Positions 24,083 to 33,275 are shown, counted from the first letter of the stretch. The stretch is 64,000 nt of DNA from Paenibacillus senegalimassiliensis (GCF_001486585.1 NZ_LN909046.1:1116001-1180000); one strand, 5' to 3'. The notes: generated from the sequence alone by a model not told the origin. Made by a program: numbers and translations.

Positions 24083-25393
24083 TTAAGCTTCCTCGACCCC
24101 ACACCAGTCGATCGTCGTCTTCGCTATCATCTTCACGGCTTGAATAAGCTCCTCTAAGGGGATGAATTCGTCACTGTGATGAGCCAGACTTGGATCGCCT
24201 GGGCCAAAGTTAATTGTCGGGATGCCTACGTTAACCGGCCAGCCCATGTCCGTATGGAAGCCCAGGCCCTCGATGATGCCTTCTTCCCCAACGGATTTTA
24301 AAGACTGTACACAGGTTTGGACAAAGGGATGAGCAACGTCCGTTTCTGCGCAGTCCGCATCCACCATCCATTCAATTTCTGGCAGATGCTCACTTAACCA
24401 AGGGTCCTGCATGGCTGTCTCGCGTATAAATTCGATTAATTCCTTCTTCACATTTCCCCCGACCAGCTTCTCATCGCGCTCTCTGGGCAGATACTGTGCG
24501 TTAAATACGATCTCTGCCTCATTAGCGAAGGACGTTGGATATTCTCCGGCATTTAGTTGAGCCACATGCACCTGGCAAGGAATCGACAGGTAAGGGTGTG
24601 TCTTGGTCGCCGCCCAGCGTTCATTCAGGCGGTCAAAGGCTTCCAGTATGACCCGTGCTTTTTTGATGGCATCTACAGCCCCTCCATCCTTCCAGTCGGC
24701 TTGCGGCATCTCAATATGTCCGCTACGCCCTTGAATACGGATTTTCCCCCACAAGATTCCTCTGCACAACGGCGCAATAGTCAGCGAGGTGGGTTCGGTC
24801 AGAATGCAAGCGTCCGTTCTGTATCCATGGTGGATAAAATCCAGCGCGCCCATCCCGCCAGCCTCTTCATCAACAACGGTACCTACAACGACAGGTCCCT
24901 TCAATTTCAGGCCGCTGCGCAGCACAGCCTCTACGGCCATAATCATGGCAGCAACGCCGCCCTTCATATCCACAGTACCGCGGCCGTACATCTTGCCGTC
25001 AATGATCGTCCCCTCGAACGGGTCAACGGACCATTTGGACCCTGCCATCACCACATCGATATGTCCGAAGAGCAACAGTGATTTGCCCGCTGTCCCCTTT
25101 CCGAAGGTCCCGGCTAAGTTAGGGCGTCCTGTAAAGTCTCTTCCTGGATAATAACCCGCCATGCCTTCATATTGCTTTAGCTCATCACTATCGGGCTCCC
25201 ACATCTCGATTTCTGCACCCAGCCCCTCAAGCTTGCTTGAGATCAATTGCTGTAGTTCCTTCTCCTTGGAAGGAGCAGGTTCGTCAAAGAACCATGGATT
25301 AACGCTGGGAATTTGAATAAGCTGCTGTAAAAATGTAATAATTTCTTCCTGGTGCTCGTCAATCCAGTTCATTACCTGTTGTTCATGCGTCAT
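24083..25393 (-). CDS. M20 family deacylase (ArgE/DapE-like)
   Basis: A 436-aa zinc hydrolase. LLFGHIDVVMAGSKW supplies the first metal-ligand H and D; GRGTVDMKGGVAAMIMA the bridging aspartate; TVVDEEAGGMGALDF the catalytic glutamate pair; a lid domain follows between about 195 and 325. The C-terminal ligand histidine is in FGPGDPSLAHHSDEF. Members cleave N-acyl or N-carbamoyl bonds or peptides (ArgE, DapE, allantoate amidohydrolase). It is 11 bp downstream of a ureidoglycolate-lyase-like gene in a sugar-uptake operon, hinting at a nitrogen-containing substrate. Confidence 0.88.
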   Translation of the reverse strand: MTHEQQVMNWIDEHQEEIITFLQQLIQIPSVNPWFFDEPAPSKEKELQQLISSKLEGLGAEIEMWEPDSDELKQYEGMAGYYPGRDFTGRPNLAGTFGKGTAGKSLLLFGHIDVVMAGSKWSVDPFEGTIIDGKMYGRGTVDMKGGVAAMIMAVEAVLRSGLKLKGPVVVGTVVDEEAGGMGALDFIHHGYRTDACILTEPTSLTIAPLCRGILWGKIRIQGRSGHIEMPQADWKDGGAVDAIKKARVILEAFDRLNERWAATKTHPYLSIPCQVHVAQLNAGEYPTSFANEAEIVFNAQYLPRERDEKLVGGNVKKELIEFIRETAMQDPWLSEHLPEIEWMVDADCAETDVAHPFVQTCVQSLKSVGEEGIIEGLGFHTDMGWPVNVGIPTINFGPGDPSLAHHSDEFIPLEELIQAVKMIAKTTIDWCGVEEA

Positions 25394-25404
25394 GTGCTTC
25401 TCCT

Positions 25405-25914
25405 TTACTTGAATCGAATAGTATCTCCATTAGTGAAATCGACCCATGGGTTAATCATCTCATCGCCAAAGGCATCCTTCTTCTTCTCGATAGCGAATAG
25501 ATAACGGGCATCTGCAGATGCCGGGTAAGCTGGACTATGCCAGACCCCTCGGTTGATAACGATGGCTTGTCCGGGTTTAATAAGGAAGCACTTCACAGTA
25601 TTTGAATCTGGCTGCTCCTCTGGATTGCTGATATCTTTGCAGAGAGCCACTGGCTGGATAATCTCCCGATCAAAGGTAAGCAACAATTCTTCCCGGCTCA
25701 CATGCCGCTCCATAGCCGATACGATGAACTCACGTTGTCTGGTCTCTACGAGGCCAAATCCAATGGGTTCTGATACGTCCAGCATTTGGATATAGCTCCA
25801 GCAATCCCAGCCATCCCCCTCTTTGGAGGGGGCGGCCGCCGGGATATCAACCACTTTACCGTACGGCGCAAAGCCTTCAGGTGATAAGTTCTCTATTTGC
25901 ACTTGAATTTCCAT
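25405..25914 (-). CDS. Ureidoglycolate lyase superfamily protein
   Basis: A 169-aa cupin-type protein. GFAPYGKVVDIPA, MERHVSREELLLTFDREII and GQAIVINRGVWHSPAYPAS are the blocks of the ureidoglycolate hydrolase/lyase (AllA-like) superfamily, and HSPAYP holds a likely metal- or substrate-contacting histidine. AllA splits ureidoglycolate to glyoxylate and urea; homologues outside allantoin clusters may act on other ureides or sugar acids. It lies between the ABC binding protein and the M20 deacylase genes, with 11-27 bp gaps. Confidence 0.82.
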   Translation of the reverse strand: MEIQVQIENLSPEGFAPYGKVVDIPAAAPSKEGDGWDCWSYIQMLDVSEPIGFGLVETRQREFIVSAMERHVSREELLLTFDREIIQPVALCKDISNPEEQPDSNTVKCFLIKPGQAIVINRGVWHSPAYPASADARYLFAIEKKKDAFGDEMINPWVDFTNGDTIRFK

Positions 25915-25941
25915 AGTTATTGACCCTTTCAGCAGCCAGGA

Positions 25942-26967
25942 TTAAAAATCAAAGCTGTCCACATTTTCATTTGTTATTTCAAGCATGCCGATAAAAACAT
26001 TGGAGCCATCTACCTTAACAGCACCTACATTCGGAATTTCCATGCCATCCTGAATTTCATTGCCTTGCGCTAATTGATCCAGAACATAGACGGTAGTATA
26101 AGCAAGCTTGCCTGGGTCCCAAATAATACTCGTCTTCATCGTGTCGTTCTTGATATAATTCTTCACTACGCTCGGAACAGCGATGCCTGTAATGGCGACC
26201 TGACCTTGCTCTAATGTCCCGGCATTTACAGCTTGTTCAACAACCTCTGCAGCAGCCGGAGGTTCGCCACCCGCAAAGCCTATAATTCCTCTTAAATCCG
26301 GATAAGTCTGGATCAGGTTCTGGGCATTGGCGTACGCTTTCTGCTGATCATCATCACTGGATACGGTGGTGACCAGTTCGATGTCTGGATAGTTAGCCGT
26401 AAAATAAGCCTTGGCTGCATCGGATTTGGCAATTTGGTTTTGTGAGCCCAGTCCGGCAACCATGAACGCGACCTTGCCTTTTCCACCTATCTCTTCACCA
26501 ATGGTTTGCGCCAGAAGCTCGCCAATCTCTTCGTCCGTAGCCGGTGCTACGTAATACTGACGGTCCGTATCTGGAGCATCGCTGTCCCAGGTCACAATTT
26601 GTACATTCTGTTCTTTTGCCTTTTTGAATACGGGACCTACTGCTTTAGCATCGTTGGGAGATACGCCGATTCCGCTTACCTTGCGTGTCAGCATATCCTG
26701 TATCATATTGATCTGCTTCGAGGAGTCTGCTTCAGTAGGTGCATTAAATACCACCTCTACTTTCAAATCTTCGGCAGCCTGTTTGGCGCCTTTCTCCGCA
26801 GCCGCCCAATAAGCAGGACCTATCGATTTAGGATTAATGAAGTAGGTTTTTGCTCCCGAAGCAGGAGAATTTCCACCTGTACCCGTTTGTGTGTTTGCAG
26901 AATTGCCGCAAGCAGCCAAGCTCAATGATAGTAGACCTGTCAGTAATGCCAATGTTGTTTTTTTCAT
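25942..26967 (-). CDS. Sugar ABC transporter substrate-binding lipoprotein (RbsB/RhaS/LsrB type)
   Basis: An about 341-aa lipoprotein: positively charged start, hydrophobic core and lipobox LSLAAC followed by a flexible Thr/Gly/Ser stretch. The mature part has the periplasmic-binding fold of family PBP1 sugar receptors (AYWAAAEKGAKQAAEDL, GIGVSPNDAKAVGPVFKKAK, VTWDSDAPDTDRQYYVAPAT). The segment SIIWDPGKLAYTTVYVL near the end is shared with RhaS- and LsrB-like receptors rather than with strict ribose RbsB. ATG 26967 follows GGAGAG. It is the fifth of six transport and control genes in the operon. Confidence 0.88.
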   Translation of the reverse strand: MKKTTLALLTGLLSLSLAACGNSANTQTGTGGNSPASGAKTYFINPKSIGPAYWAAAEKGAKQAAEDLKVEVVFNAPTEADSSKQINMIQDMLTRKVSGIGVSPNDAKAVGPVFKKAKEQNVQIVTWDSDAPDTDRQYYVAPATDEEIGELLAQTIGEEIGGKGKVAFMVAGLGSQNQIAKSDAAKAYFTANYPDIELVTTVSSDDDQQKAYANAQNLIQTYPDLRGIIGFAGGEPPAAAEVVEQAVNAGTLEQGQVAITGIAVPSVVKNYIKNDTMKTSIIWDPGKLAYTTVYVLDQLAQGNEIQDGMEIPNVGAVKVDGSNVFIGMLEITNENVDSFDF

Positions 26968-26972
26968 AGGAT

Positions 26973-27923
26973 TCACTCTCCACTAAATTTTTTATTGCTT
27001 ACTGCAAGCAGTAGTAGCGCGCCTAAGATAACGGCTTGATACAATACGGAAACACCTAGCAAATTGAGTCCATTGCGCAAAAATACAATAATCAGTAGCC
27101 CGACAAAGGTTCCGGTAAGGCTCCCCCTCCCTCCAAAAATATGTGTACCTCCTATTAAAGTAGCTGTAATAACATCCAGCTCTATATTGGTACCTGATGT
27201 CGCTTCAGCACTGGCCAGCCGCGACACCAGGAATACACCCGCAATGGCCGAGAACAATCCGCTTAGCATGAACAGAATGAATCGAATACGAGTGACGGAT
27301 ATACCCGAATAACGCACCACTTCCTCGTTATTACCGATTCCGTACACGTAACTGCCAAACCGCGTTTTGTTCATGAAGAAATTAGCGATGAGAAACAGAA
27401 TGACGAGCACGATGGCATTGAAGGGAATTCCGGCAATATATTGTTGACCTAGAAAGTAGAAGGAATCCGGAAATCCACTGATGGGCCTGCCCTCATTCAT
27501 GACGTATACGAGGCCGCGAAGCATGACCAGCATCCCTATCGTGACGACGATGGCCTGCATTCGGTGTCTTGCAATAAGATAGCCATTAATAGCACCGCAT
27601 ACCAGACCTGTGAACAGACCAATCAATACACATAGCCAGATGTTCAGGCCATTTTCAAACCCAACGCCCATCGCCACGGCAGAGAAGGCAAGGATGGAAC
27701 CCACCGATAAATCCATAGCCCCCGAAATAATGATTAACGTCATCGGTATAGCAATGAGCCCCACCTCTACCATCTGATTCAGGACATTCATGAAATTCGT
27801 TACAGAAAGAAAATAGGGAGATAAGAAGCTAAACAAGACCAGAATGAACAATAACAGGAGTAATTGAACGATTAATTTGTTGGTCCGAAGTGCAAGTGGC
27901 AGCCGATCTATCCACACTCTCAT
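26973..27923 (-). CDS. RbsC-type ABC sugar permease, second copy
   Basis: A 316-aa BPD_transp_2 permease with about nine or ten membrane helices; GAMDLSVGSILAFSAV and GGTHIFGGRGSLTGTFVG are the conserved permease motifs. Its ATG at 27923 overlaps the TGA of the previous permease (ATGA), so translation is coupled. Two different RbsC-type permeases in one operon suggest a heterodimeric channel, as in Lsr and Rha systems. Confidence 0.9.
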   Translation of the reverse strand: MRVWIDRLPLALRTNKLIVQLLLLLFILVLFSFLSPYFLSVTNFMNVLNQMVEVGLIAIPMTLIIISGAMDLSVGSILAFSAVAMGVGFENGLNIWLCVLIGLFTGLVCGAINGYLIARHRMQAIVVTIGMLVMLRGLVYVMNEGRPISGFPDSFYFLGQQYIAGIPFNAIVLVILFLIANFFMNKTRFGSYVYGIGNNEEVVRYSGISVTRIRFILFMLSGLFSAIAGVFLVSRLASAEATSGTNIELDVITATLIGGTHIFGGRGSLTGTFVGLLIIVFLRNGLNLLGVSVLYQAVILGALLLLAVSNKKFSGE

Positions 27924-28882
27924 ATTAAATCCCCATCCTTTCTCTTGGATTGCCTTGCCCTTTGCAGTGTATTGATTACGATGGCGAGTATAATCAGGAA
28001 CCCCGTCGCCGCATCGACCCAAAACGGAGATACCTTAGCTATAATCAGGCCATTCTTCACGATGCCCATGAAGAGGACTCCAAGCATAGTTCCAGCAATA
28101 GTACCTACTCCGCCGAAAATGCTTCCTCCGCCAATCAACACCGCAGCCATGACCTCAAAGGAGAGCGAATTGCCCGCCGTTGACGCCTGCACACTTCCCA
28201 CCTTGGCGGCGAATATGACCGAAGCGATGCCCACCAGCATCCCGGTAAAGACATACACCATGAATTTGGTCCTGGCTGCATTGATTCCTGCCAGCTTTGC
28301 GGCAGAAGAGTTGCCGCCAACCGCATAGATTCTTCGGCCTGCACGGCTGTAGAGCAAGAGGTAAACGAATATAGCGATCAAGAGTATGGCAACAAGCAGA
28401 GGAAAGGAGATCCCCAGGAAGGTGCCTTGTCCAAAGAAGCGAAAACCTGGCGGGAAATTATTCATCCATGTTCCCCCGCTGATGCCAACAGCTATTCCGC
28501 GAAATATATACATCGTAGCCAAGGTAACAATAATATCCGGGATTTTTCTGTAGGCTATAAAATATCCATTCACCATTCCGCAGAGAACGCCGATGCCAAT
28601 GCCCAGCATAGCGGCTACCCACGGGGGCATGCCATGATTCAAGAATATTCCGACCGAGGTCGCGGTTACAGCCAGAACGGAACCCACCGATAAGTCCATA
28701 CCTCCGAGCAAAATGACCATCGTCATCCCGATCGCTACAATAAACATAGAGATATTTTGATCCAGAATAAGCCTGAAATTATCCAGTTGGAGGAAGTCGG
28801 GAGTAACGAGGGAAAATAAGACAATAACGAGTAAGGTGAAAATAAGAATAGGCGCTTCGTGTACACTGAGCAAACGTTTCAT
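27920..28882 (-). CDS. RbsC-type ABC sugar permease, first copy
   Basis: A 320-aa permease with the same family motifs (GGMDLSVGSVLAVTAT; GGGSIFGGVGTIAGTMLG). It overlaps the ATPase gene by an ATGA at 28879-28882 and the next permease by another ATGA. It pairs with the second permease in the membrane. Confidence 0.9.
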   Translation of the reverse strand: MKRLLSVHEAPILIFTLLVIVLFSLVTPDFLQLDNFRLILDQNISMFIVAIGMTMVILLGGMDLSVGSVLAVTATSVGIFLNHGMPPWVAAMLGIGIGVLCGMVNGYFIAYRKIPDIIVTLATMYIFRGIAVGISGGTWMNNFPPGFRFFGQGTFLGISFPLLVAILLIAIFVYLLLYSRAGRRIYAVGGNSSAAKLAGINAARTKFMVYVFTGMLVGIASVIFAAKVGSVQASTAGNSLSFEVMAAVLIGGGSIFGGVGTIAGTMLGVLFMGIVKNGLIIAKVSPFWVDAATGFLIILAIVINTLQRARQSKRKDGDLI

Positions 28883-30390
28883 AACACGTCTCCTTCCATA
28901 CGGGGGTGGGACGCTCGCTGCAGCAATTGTTCCTGATCGGCTTCACCGTGAGCAAATGTGTGTACGATGTCACCTTTGTATAACACCAATATCCGGTCAC
29001 TCATCCCGAGCACCTCAGGCATTTCAGAAGAAATCAGCAGGATGCTTAGTCCTTCTTCGGCCAGTTTGTGGATGATGCTGTAAATTTCGGCTTTAGCCCC
29101 TACGTCCACACCGCGAGTAGGCTCTTCTAATATAAGAATATCGGGCTTGGCAGCGAGCCATTTGCCAATCACAACCTTCTGCTGATTGCCTCCGCTTAAA
29201 TAATCTACGGCTTGCTCATCATGGGGCGCTTTGATTCTGAGCTTGTTCATATATTCACTGCTCACCTGCTGAATGGCCGTATTGTTCAAGGCCAGACCTT
29301 TGGATAAGCTAGGCAACAGCGTAAACGTAATATTTTTGCGTATAGACATCGGCTTGATAATTCCCTGACGATGTCTGTCAGGCGGGACATAGGCCAGTTT
29401 ATGATCTTTTGCATCGCGGGGAGTAGCGATCTGCACGGGCTTCCCATTTATAACGATCTCCCCGGTGCCCCGCTTAAGACCAAATAGACGCTCTGCTACC
29501 GTGTGAGAACCGGAGCCTGGAATTCCAAATAGCCCGAGAATTTCCCCTTTCCTGAGTTCGAAACTGATTTTGTGTTCTGCATCTAATGACATATTGCTAA
29601 CCTTAAGAATGACCTCTTCATCATGTGGCTGCTGGCGAATCGGGTACAACTGCTGAACTTCCTTGCCGACCATCATTTGAATTAACTGCTGCTCTGTGAC
29701 TTCATCAATGCTTTTAGTATCAATTTTCTGTCCATCTCTGAGCACGGTTACCTTGTCTGCAATTTCAAATATTTCCTTCATCCGGTGGGAAACATAAACG
29801 ATGGCTACTCCCTGCGACCTCAAATGATGGATGACTTCGAACATTTTTTTGACTTCATTTTCAGGAAGGGCAGCCGACGGCTCGTCCATAATTAACACAT
29901 CGGCTTTGAAGGAGAGCGCTTTGGCAATCTCAACCACCTGCTGGCTGTGTACGCCGAGATGACGAACCTCCTGCCGGACGTCGAGATCACTGCCCCCGAT
30001 GGAATTGATTAGCGCTTGTGCCTCCTCTATCATCTTGGACCACTTTATGCGGCCGAAGGGTCCAGTCATTTCAGGCCGATCGATGAAGATATTTTCCGCT
30101 ACGGAGAGATTCGAGAATAAGTTGAACTCCTGGTGGATGATAGATACACCTTGACGCTGGGCATCGAGCGTGCCGCGGAAGGCAACCTCCTCCCCCTTAA
30201 GCCTGATCGTGCCCTGGGTGGGAGCGTATACGCCGGAGAGGATTTTCATAAGTGTGGACTTTCCCGCACCATTCTCACCCATTAAGGCGTGAACTTCCCC
30301 CGGAAAGAGTTCGAAATCGACCGATTCCAAGGCTTTTACCCCGGGGAACTCTTTGCTGATGCCTTCCATCGTTAATACAGGTCGATTCAT
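28879..30390 (-). CDS. RbsA-type ABC ATPase with two nucleotide-binding domains
   Basis: A 503-aa protein with two fused ABC domains, as in RbsA, MglA and LsrA. The first has Walker A GENGAGKST near residue 38, a signature region around LGVHSQQVVEIAKAL, and Walker B DVLIMDEPSAAL. The second has the degenerate Walker A GIPGSGSHTV typical of this family, a canonical signature LSGGNQQK and Walker B DILILEEPTRGVD. It powers the adjacent permeases. GAGGAGGGG precedes the ATG. A 136-bp gap separates it from the ribokinase gene; that gap contains a weak hairpin (about 30468-30490) without a T run. Confidence 0.93.
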   Translation of the reverse strand: MNRPVLTMEGISKEFPGVKALESVDFELFPGEVHALMGENGAGKSTLMKILSGVYAPTQGTIRLKGEEVAFRGTLDAQRQGVSIIHQEFNLFSNLSVAENIFIDRPEMTGPFGRIKWSKMIEEAQALINSIGGSDLDVRQEVRHLGVHSQQVVEIAKALSFKADVLIMDEPSAALPENEVKKMFEVIHHLRSQGVAIVYVSHRMKEIFEIADKVTVLRDGQKIDTKSIDEVTEQQLIQMMVGKEVQQLYPIRQQPHDEEVILKVSNMSLDAEHKISFELRKGEILGLFGIPGSGSHTVAERLFGLKRGTGEIVINGKPVQIATPRDAKDHKLAYVPPDRHRQGIIKPMSIRKNITFTLLPSLSKGLALNNTAIQQVSSEYMNKLRIKAPHDEQAVDYLSGGNQQKVVIGKWLAAKPDILILEEPTRGVDVGAKAEIYSIIHKLAEEGLSILLISSEMPEVLGMSDRILVLYKGDIVHTFAHGEADQEQLLQRASHPRMEGDVL

Positions 30391-30526
30391 CTAAACCCCT
30401 CCTCTGCATGTTTTGGATAACTTTAACAAGACCAAGCGTTAATATATCAAAGTGTGAGGTTGTGCGACATCCTTCCTGACGGAGAATGTCCTTATGGCAT
30501 CTATGTGTTTCTTGCTTCACCTTACG

Positions 30527-31444
30527 TTATGTTTCTACTTGATTAAGGAAGGAACGAATGCTGCTCTGGGCAGGGATGGAATCATAGGCACCGGCAGCGG
30601 ATACGGCCAGGGCAGAAGCAGCGGTAGCATAGCGAAGACTTTCTTTAAGCTCAGTACCCCCGAAGTAGCTGGCCATGAACGCTCCAATAAATGTATCACC
30701 GGCAGCGGTAGAGTCGACCGAAGGCACGGAAAATGCAGGAGTTTCAATCCAATTACCCGACCGATCCAGGTAGACTGATCCCCGGCTACCCAGCGTTACA
30801 ATCACATGCTGAGTGCCTTGCTCCAGTAAGTATTGAGCCGCTTGACGAGCTGAATCGACATCATGTACTGGCACCCCGGCAAGTTCCTCCGCCTCCACCT
30901 CGTTTACAATCAGATAAGTAATATGACCAAGCAGGTCGCGATCAAAGCCGGTCATAGGGGCCGGATTGACACACACAGGAACTGCTGCCTCGCTAGCCAA
31001 TTGGAGCACCTTCGCGTTAACTCGTCCGGGAATTTCATTTTGCAATAGAATCACATCGTAATCAGACCAATTTATCGGCTTCATATCTTGTTCTTCATAT
31101 CTATAATTTGCTTCTGGAGAAAGAATAATGCAGTTCTCTCCTGAGGCGTTTATCGTAATGAGGGCCATTCCGGTTGTTCCTTGCTTGGATACGATATATT
31201 GTGTATTGATTTGGTTCTTCTCCAATCCATTACGTATATCTCCAGCAAAGACATCTGTGCCAAGCGCTCCTGCCATATCTACCTTGGCGCCGGACCTAGA
31301 GGCAGCACAAGCCTGATTTGCTCCTTTTCCGCCAATGTGAAGGCCACTCCCCATGCCGTGAATGGTTTCACCAGGCTTCGGAAGCTCTCCAACCCTTGTT
31401 ACAATATCCATGTTCATGCTGCCTACAACCAGAATGTTGGACAT
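30527..31444 (-). CDS. rbsK: Ribokinase (PfkB family)
   Basis: A 305-aa PfkB sugar kinase. GSMNMDIVTRVGELPKPGET at the N-terminus and GGKGANQACAASRSGA are the PfkB signature 1 region; DSTAAGDTFIGAFMASYF contains the catalytic aspartate (AAGDTF) of signature 2. It phosphorylates ribose, deoxyribose or a similar sugar at O5. Being directly after the LacI regulator and before the sugar transporter, it is the first catabolic step of the imported compound. AGGAG precedes the ATG. Confidence 0.88.
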   Translation of the reverse strand: MSNILVVGSMNMDIVTRVGELPKPGETIHGMGSGLHIGGKGANQACAASRSGAKVDMAGALGTDVFAGDIRNGLEKNQINTQYIVSKQGTTGMALITINASGENCIILSPEANYRYEEQDMKPINWSDYDVILLQNEIPGRVNAKVLQLASEAAVPVCVNPAPMTGFDRDLLGHITYLIVNEVEAEELAGVPVHDVDSARQAAQYLLEQGTQHVIVTLGSRGSVYLDRSGNWIETPAFSVPSVDSTAAGDTFIGAFMASYFGGTELKESLRYATAASALAVSAAGAYDSIPAQSSIRSFLNQVET

Positions 31445-31460
31445 GGTATTCTCCTATCTG

Positions 31461-32474
31461 CTATTTCAGCTTTTTGACTGACCCGCGTTTGATAAGTTCT
31501 ACGTCAAGCACGACCTTCTTCAACTTGGATGGGTCGCTTGTGCGCCCCTTAATCTTCTGAATGAGAATCTCTGTTGCGCTAACCCCCATCTCCCTGGTAG
31601 GTCTGCTCACAATGGTTACCCGAGGCTGAACAAATTGAGCTAGCTCATTATCATCAAAACCGATTAAAGAAATATCCTCGCCTATAACCAGGTTCAAATC
31701 CCGAATAGCCTTGATTACACCCGTGCATATCACGTTGTTCGCTGCAAAAATTGCGGTTGGTGGTTGCTCCGAACGCATCAGCTCTGTGGCGAAGCGATAT
31801 CCATCCTCCTCCAGCCATTTTCCTTGCTTGTGGTATTCTGGAGCGGGCTTGATTCCACTCTCGTGCAGTGCCTGGTGATACCCCCAATAACGATCTTTGC
31901 CATCATTAAAATCATGAGAACCGTCAATAATCGCTATTCGCTCGTGCCCGAACTCTACAAAATGCTTGACCGCCTCATAAGCCCCGCGGAAGTTATCAAT
32001 GATTACACCATCATGTCCACAGTCATTGATATAACGATCCACCAATATGGCAGGTTTGCGGATGTTTCTATAAAAGTTAGCTTCCTTATGAGTCCCGATT
32101 AAGATGATTCCGTCAACGTTTCGTCCCAGAAAACCTTCAAAGAACTCTTCTTCTTCAGCTTCATCCTCGTAGGTTGAGACCACCAGAGTTGAATATCCTT
32201 CCTTCTTGGCTGCTTCTACAGTGCCACCAATAACAGCCGTGTAAAATGGGTTTTGGATTTCTGGCACAACCACGGCTAGCATATGAGTTCGCTTATTAAC
32301 CATGGATGCAGCCATTGCATTCGGTACAAAGTTGACCTCTTCAATAATTTTCAAAATTTTCTTCCGCGTTGCTTCGCTAACCCGGTCCCGTCCGTTGATG
32401 GCTCGCGATACGGTGGCCACTGACACATTAGCCAATCGGGCTATGTCCTTAATCGTGATTTCTTTATCTTCCAT
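31461..32474 (-). CDS. LacI family repressor of the ribose-type operon
   Basis: A 337-aa LacI/GalR regulator: ITIKDIARLANVSVATVSRAINGRDRVSEATRKKI is the helix-turn-helix with hinge, followed by a PBP1-like sensor domain. ATG 32474 has AAGGGTGGG upstream; an in-frame start at 32504 would lie in an operator. The gene is first in the operon, and four operator-like AACGTTTAC or AACGCTTAC sites lie upstream, so it probably represses its own operon until the sugar ligand binds. Confidence 0.9.
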   Translation of the reverse strand: MEDKEITIKDIARLANVSVATVSRAINGRDRVSEATRKKILKIIEEVNFVPNAMAASMVNKRTHMLAVVVPEIQNPFYTAVIGGTVEAAKKEGYSTLVVSTYEDEAEEEEFFEGFLGRNVDGIILIGTHKEANFYRNIRKPAILVDRYINDCGHDGVIIDNFRGAYEAVKHFVEFGHERIAIIDGSHDFNDGKDRYWGYHQALHESGIKPAPEYHKQGKWLEEDGYRFATELMRSEQPPTAIFAANNVICTGVIKAIRDLNLVIGEDISLIGFDDNELAQFVQPRVTIVSRPTREMGVSATEILIQKIKGRTSDPSKLKKVVLDVELIKRGSVKKLK

Positions 32475-32488
32475 CGTCCCACCCTTGT

Positions 32489-32837
32489 CATAACGTTTAC
32501 GCAAAACCCAGTCGTACAGTCAAAAGGATTTGTGAAGGAATGTCTCCTCTTTTGCAAAAACGTTTACTCAATTTCTGACTTCATTTTAGTACAGCTTTTC
32601 CGGGATTACAATAGTTTAATTTAAAAAAATAATAATAAAAACGCTTACAACTCAAATATATAACGTATATATGTCATGTATTTGGATTTATATGGGACTA
32701 AAATGAGCTATTTAATTGTTTTGTGTTATGTTTAGTGACATACAAATGAATTGATAAATGATTTGATCAGATGACTTAAACTTATAAAGCGTAGATTTAT
32801 TTCGAGGCAAATAAGTTGTAAAAACGTTTACGCACAA
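32489..32837 (-). promoter_or_regulatory. Control region with four LacI-like operator sites
   Basis: The 490-bp AT-rich gap before the LacI gene carries the same core four times: AACGTTTACGCAAAA (32492-32506), GCAAAAACGTTTACTC (32554-32569), AAAAACGCTTACAAC (32637-32651) and TGTAAAAACGTTTACGCA (32817-32834). All share AACG(T/C)TTAC, the centre of LacI-family operators, with longer half-sites than a 14-bp cre. The spacing allows looping or control of more than one promoter. I found no coding region here. Confidence 0.7.
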
Positions 32838-32876
32838 TATGTTCTATATTTTTCCTGACTAGCCGTAAATTAATGT

Positions 32877-32916
32877 AAGAAGGCTTGCTCGTCTATAACG
32901 ACGGGCAAGCCTTCTT
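32877..32916 (-). terminator. Terminator of the Hfq-like gene
   Basis: AAGAAGGCTTGC (32877-32888) pairs perfectly with GCAAGCCTTCTT (32905-32916), with CGTC/GACG further inside. It is 49 bp after the stop of the minus-strand hfq gene. Confidence 0.9.
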
Positions 32917-32964
32917 GAACTTTATAGTTTAGTATGGATGGGTATTTCTGATTTACGGCCAGCT

Positions 32965-33180
32965 TCAACCTTGTACGATGGTGGATACGGCATGTTTGTA
33001 GACCATGCTTTGCTTCCCTATTTGCGTATTAACCAAGATCACAAATTTATCAAAAGCCGCAATCTTCCCCTTAATGGGAACACCATTTTTCGTAATGATC
33101 GTACAAAGAGTTTGTTCCTTTTTTAAACTGTTTAATAGCTTGTCTTGATTAATATCGAATTCTGATTCATGTCTGGGCAT
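32965..33180 (-). CDS. hfq: Hfq-type RNA-binding protein
   Basis: A 71-aa Sm-like protein. KLLNSLKKEQTLCTIITKNG then VPIKGKIAAFDKFVILV is the Sm1 motif with the conserved Q of Hfq's proximal face, and SMVYKHAVSTIV is the Sm2 motif with the YKHA hallmark. Hfq forms a hexamer that binds small RNAs and mRNAs. Position 49 (FDKF instead of the usual FDNF) and the N-terminus PRHESEFDIN are unlike the standard protein. The normal hfq of Bacilli lies in the mutL-miaA region, which is not here, so this is likely an additional copy. AGAGG precedes the ATG. Confidence 0.87.
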   Translation of the reverse strand: MPRHESEFDINQDKLLNSLKKEQTLCTIITKNGVPIKGKIAAFDKFVILVNTQIGKQSMVYKHAVSTIVQG

Positions 33181-33275
33181 TTGAATTTTTCCTCTCTCTC
33201 TGTCTAATAAGGATAGGTTTGCGTTCTTATGCCCATTGTAACATAGGGATGTCAATAGAAGCACGATATCTATGA

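Noticed and set aside
32817-32837. A CcpA cre site
   Set aside because: The half-site spacing is longer than in a 14-bp cre and matches the other LacI-like sites in the gap better.
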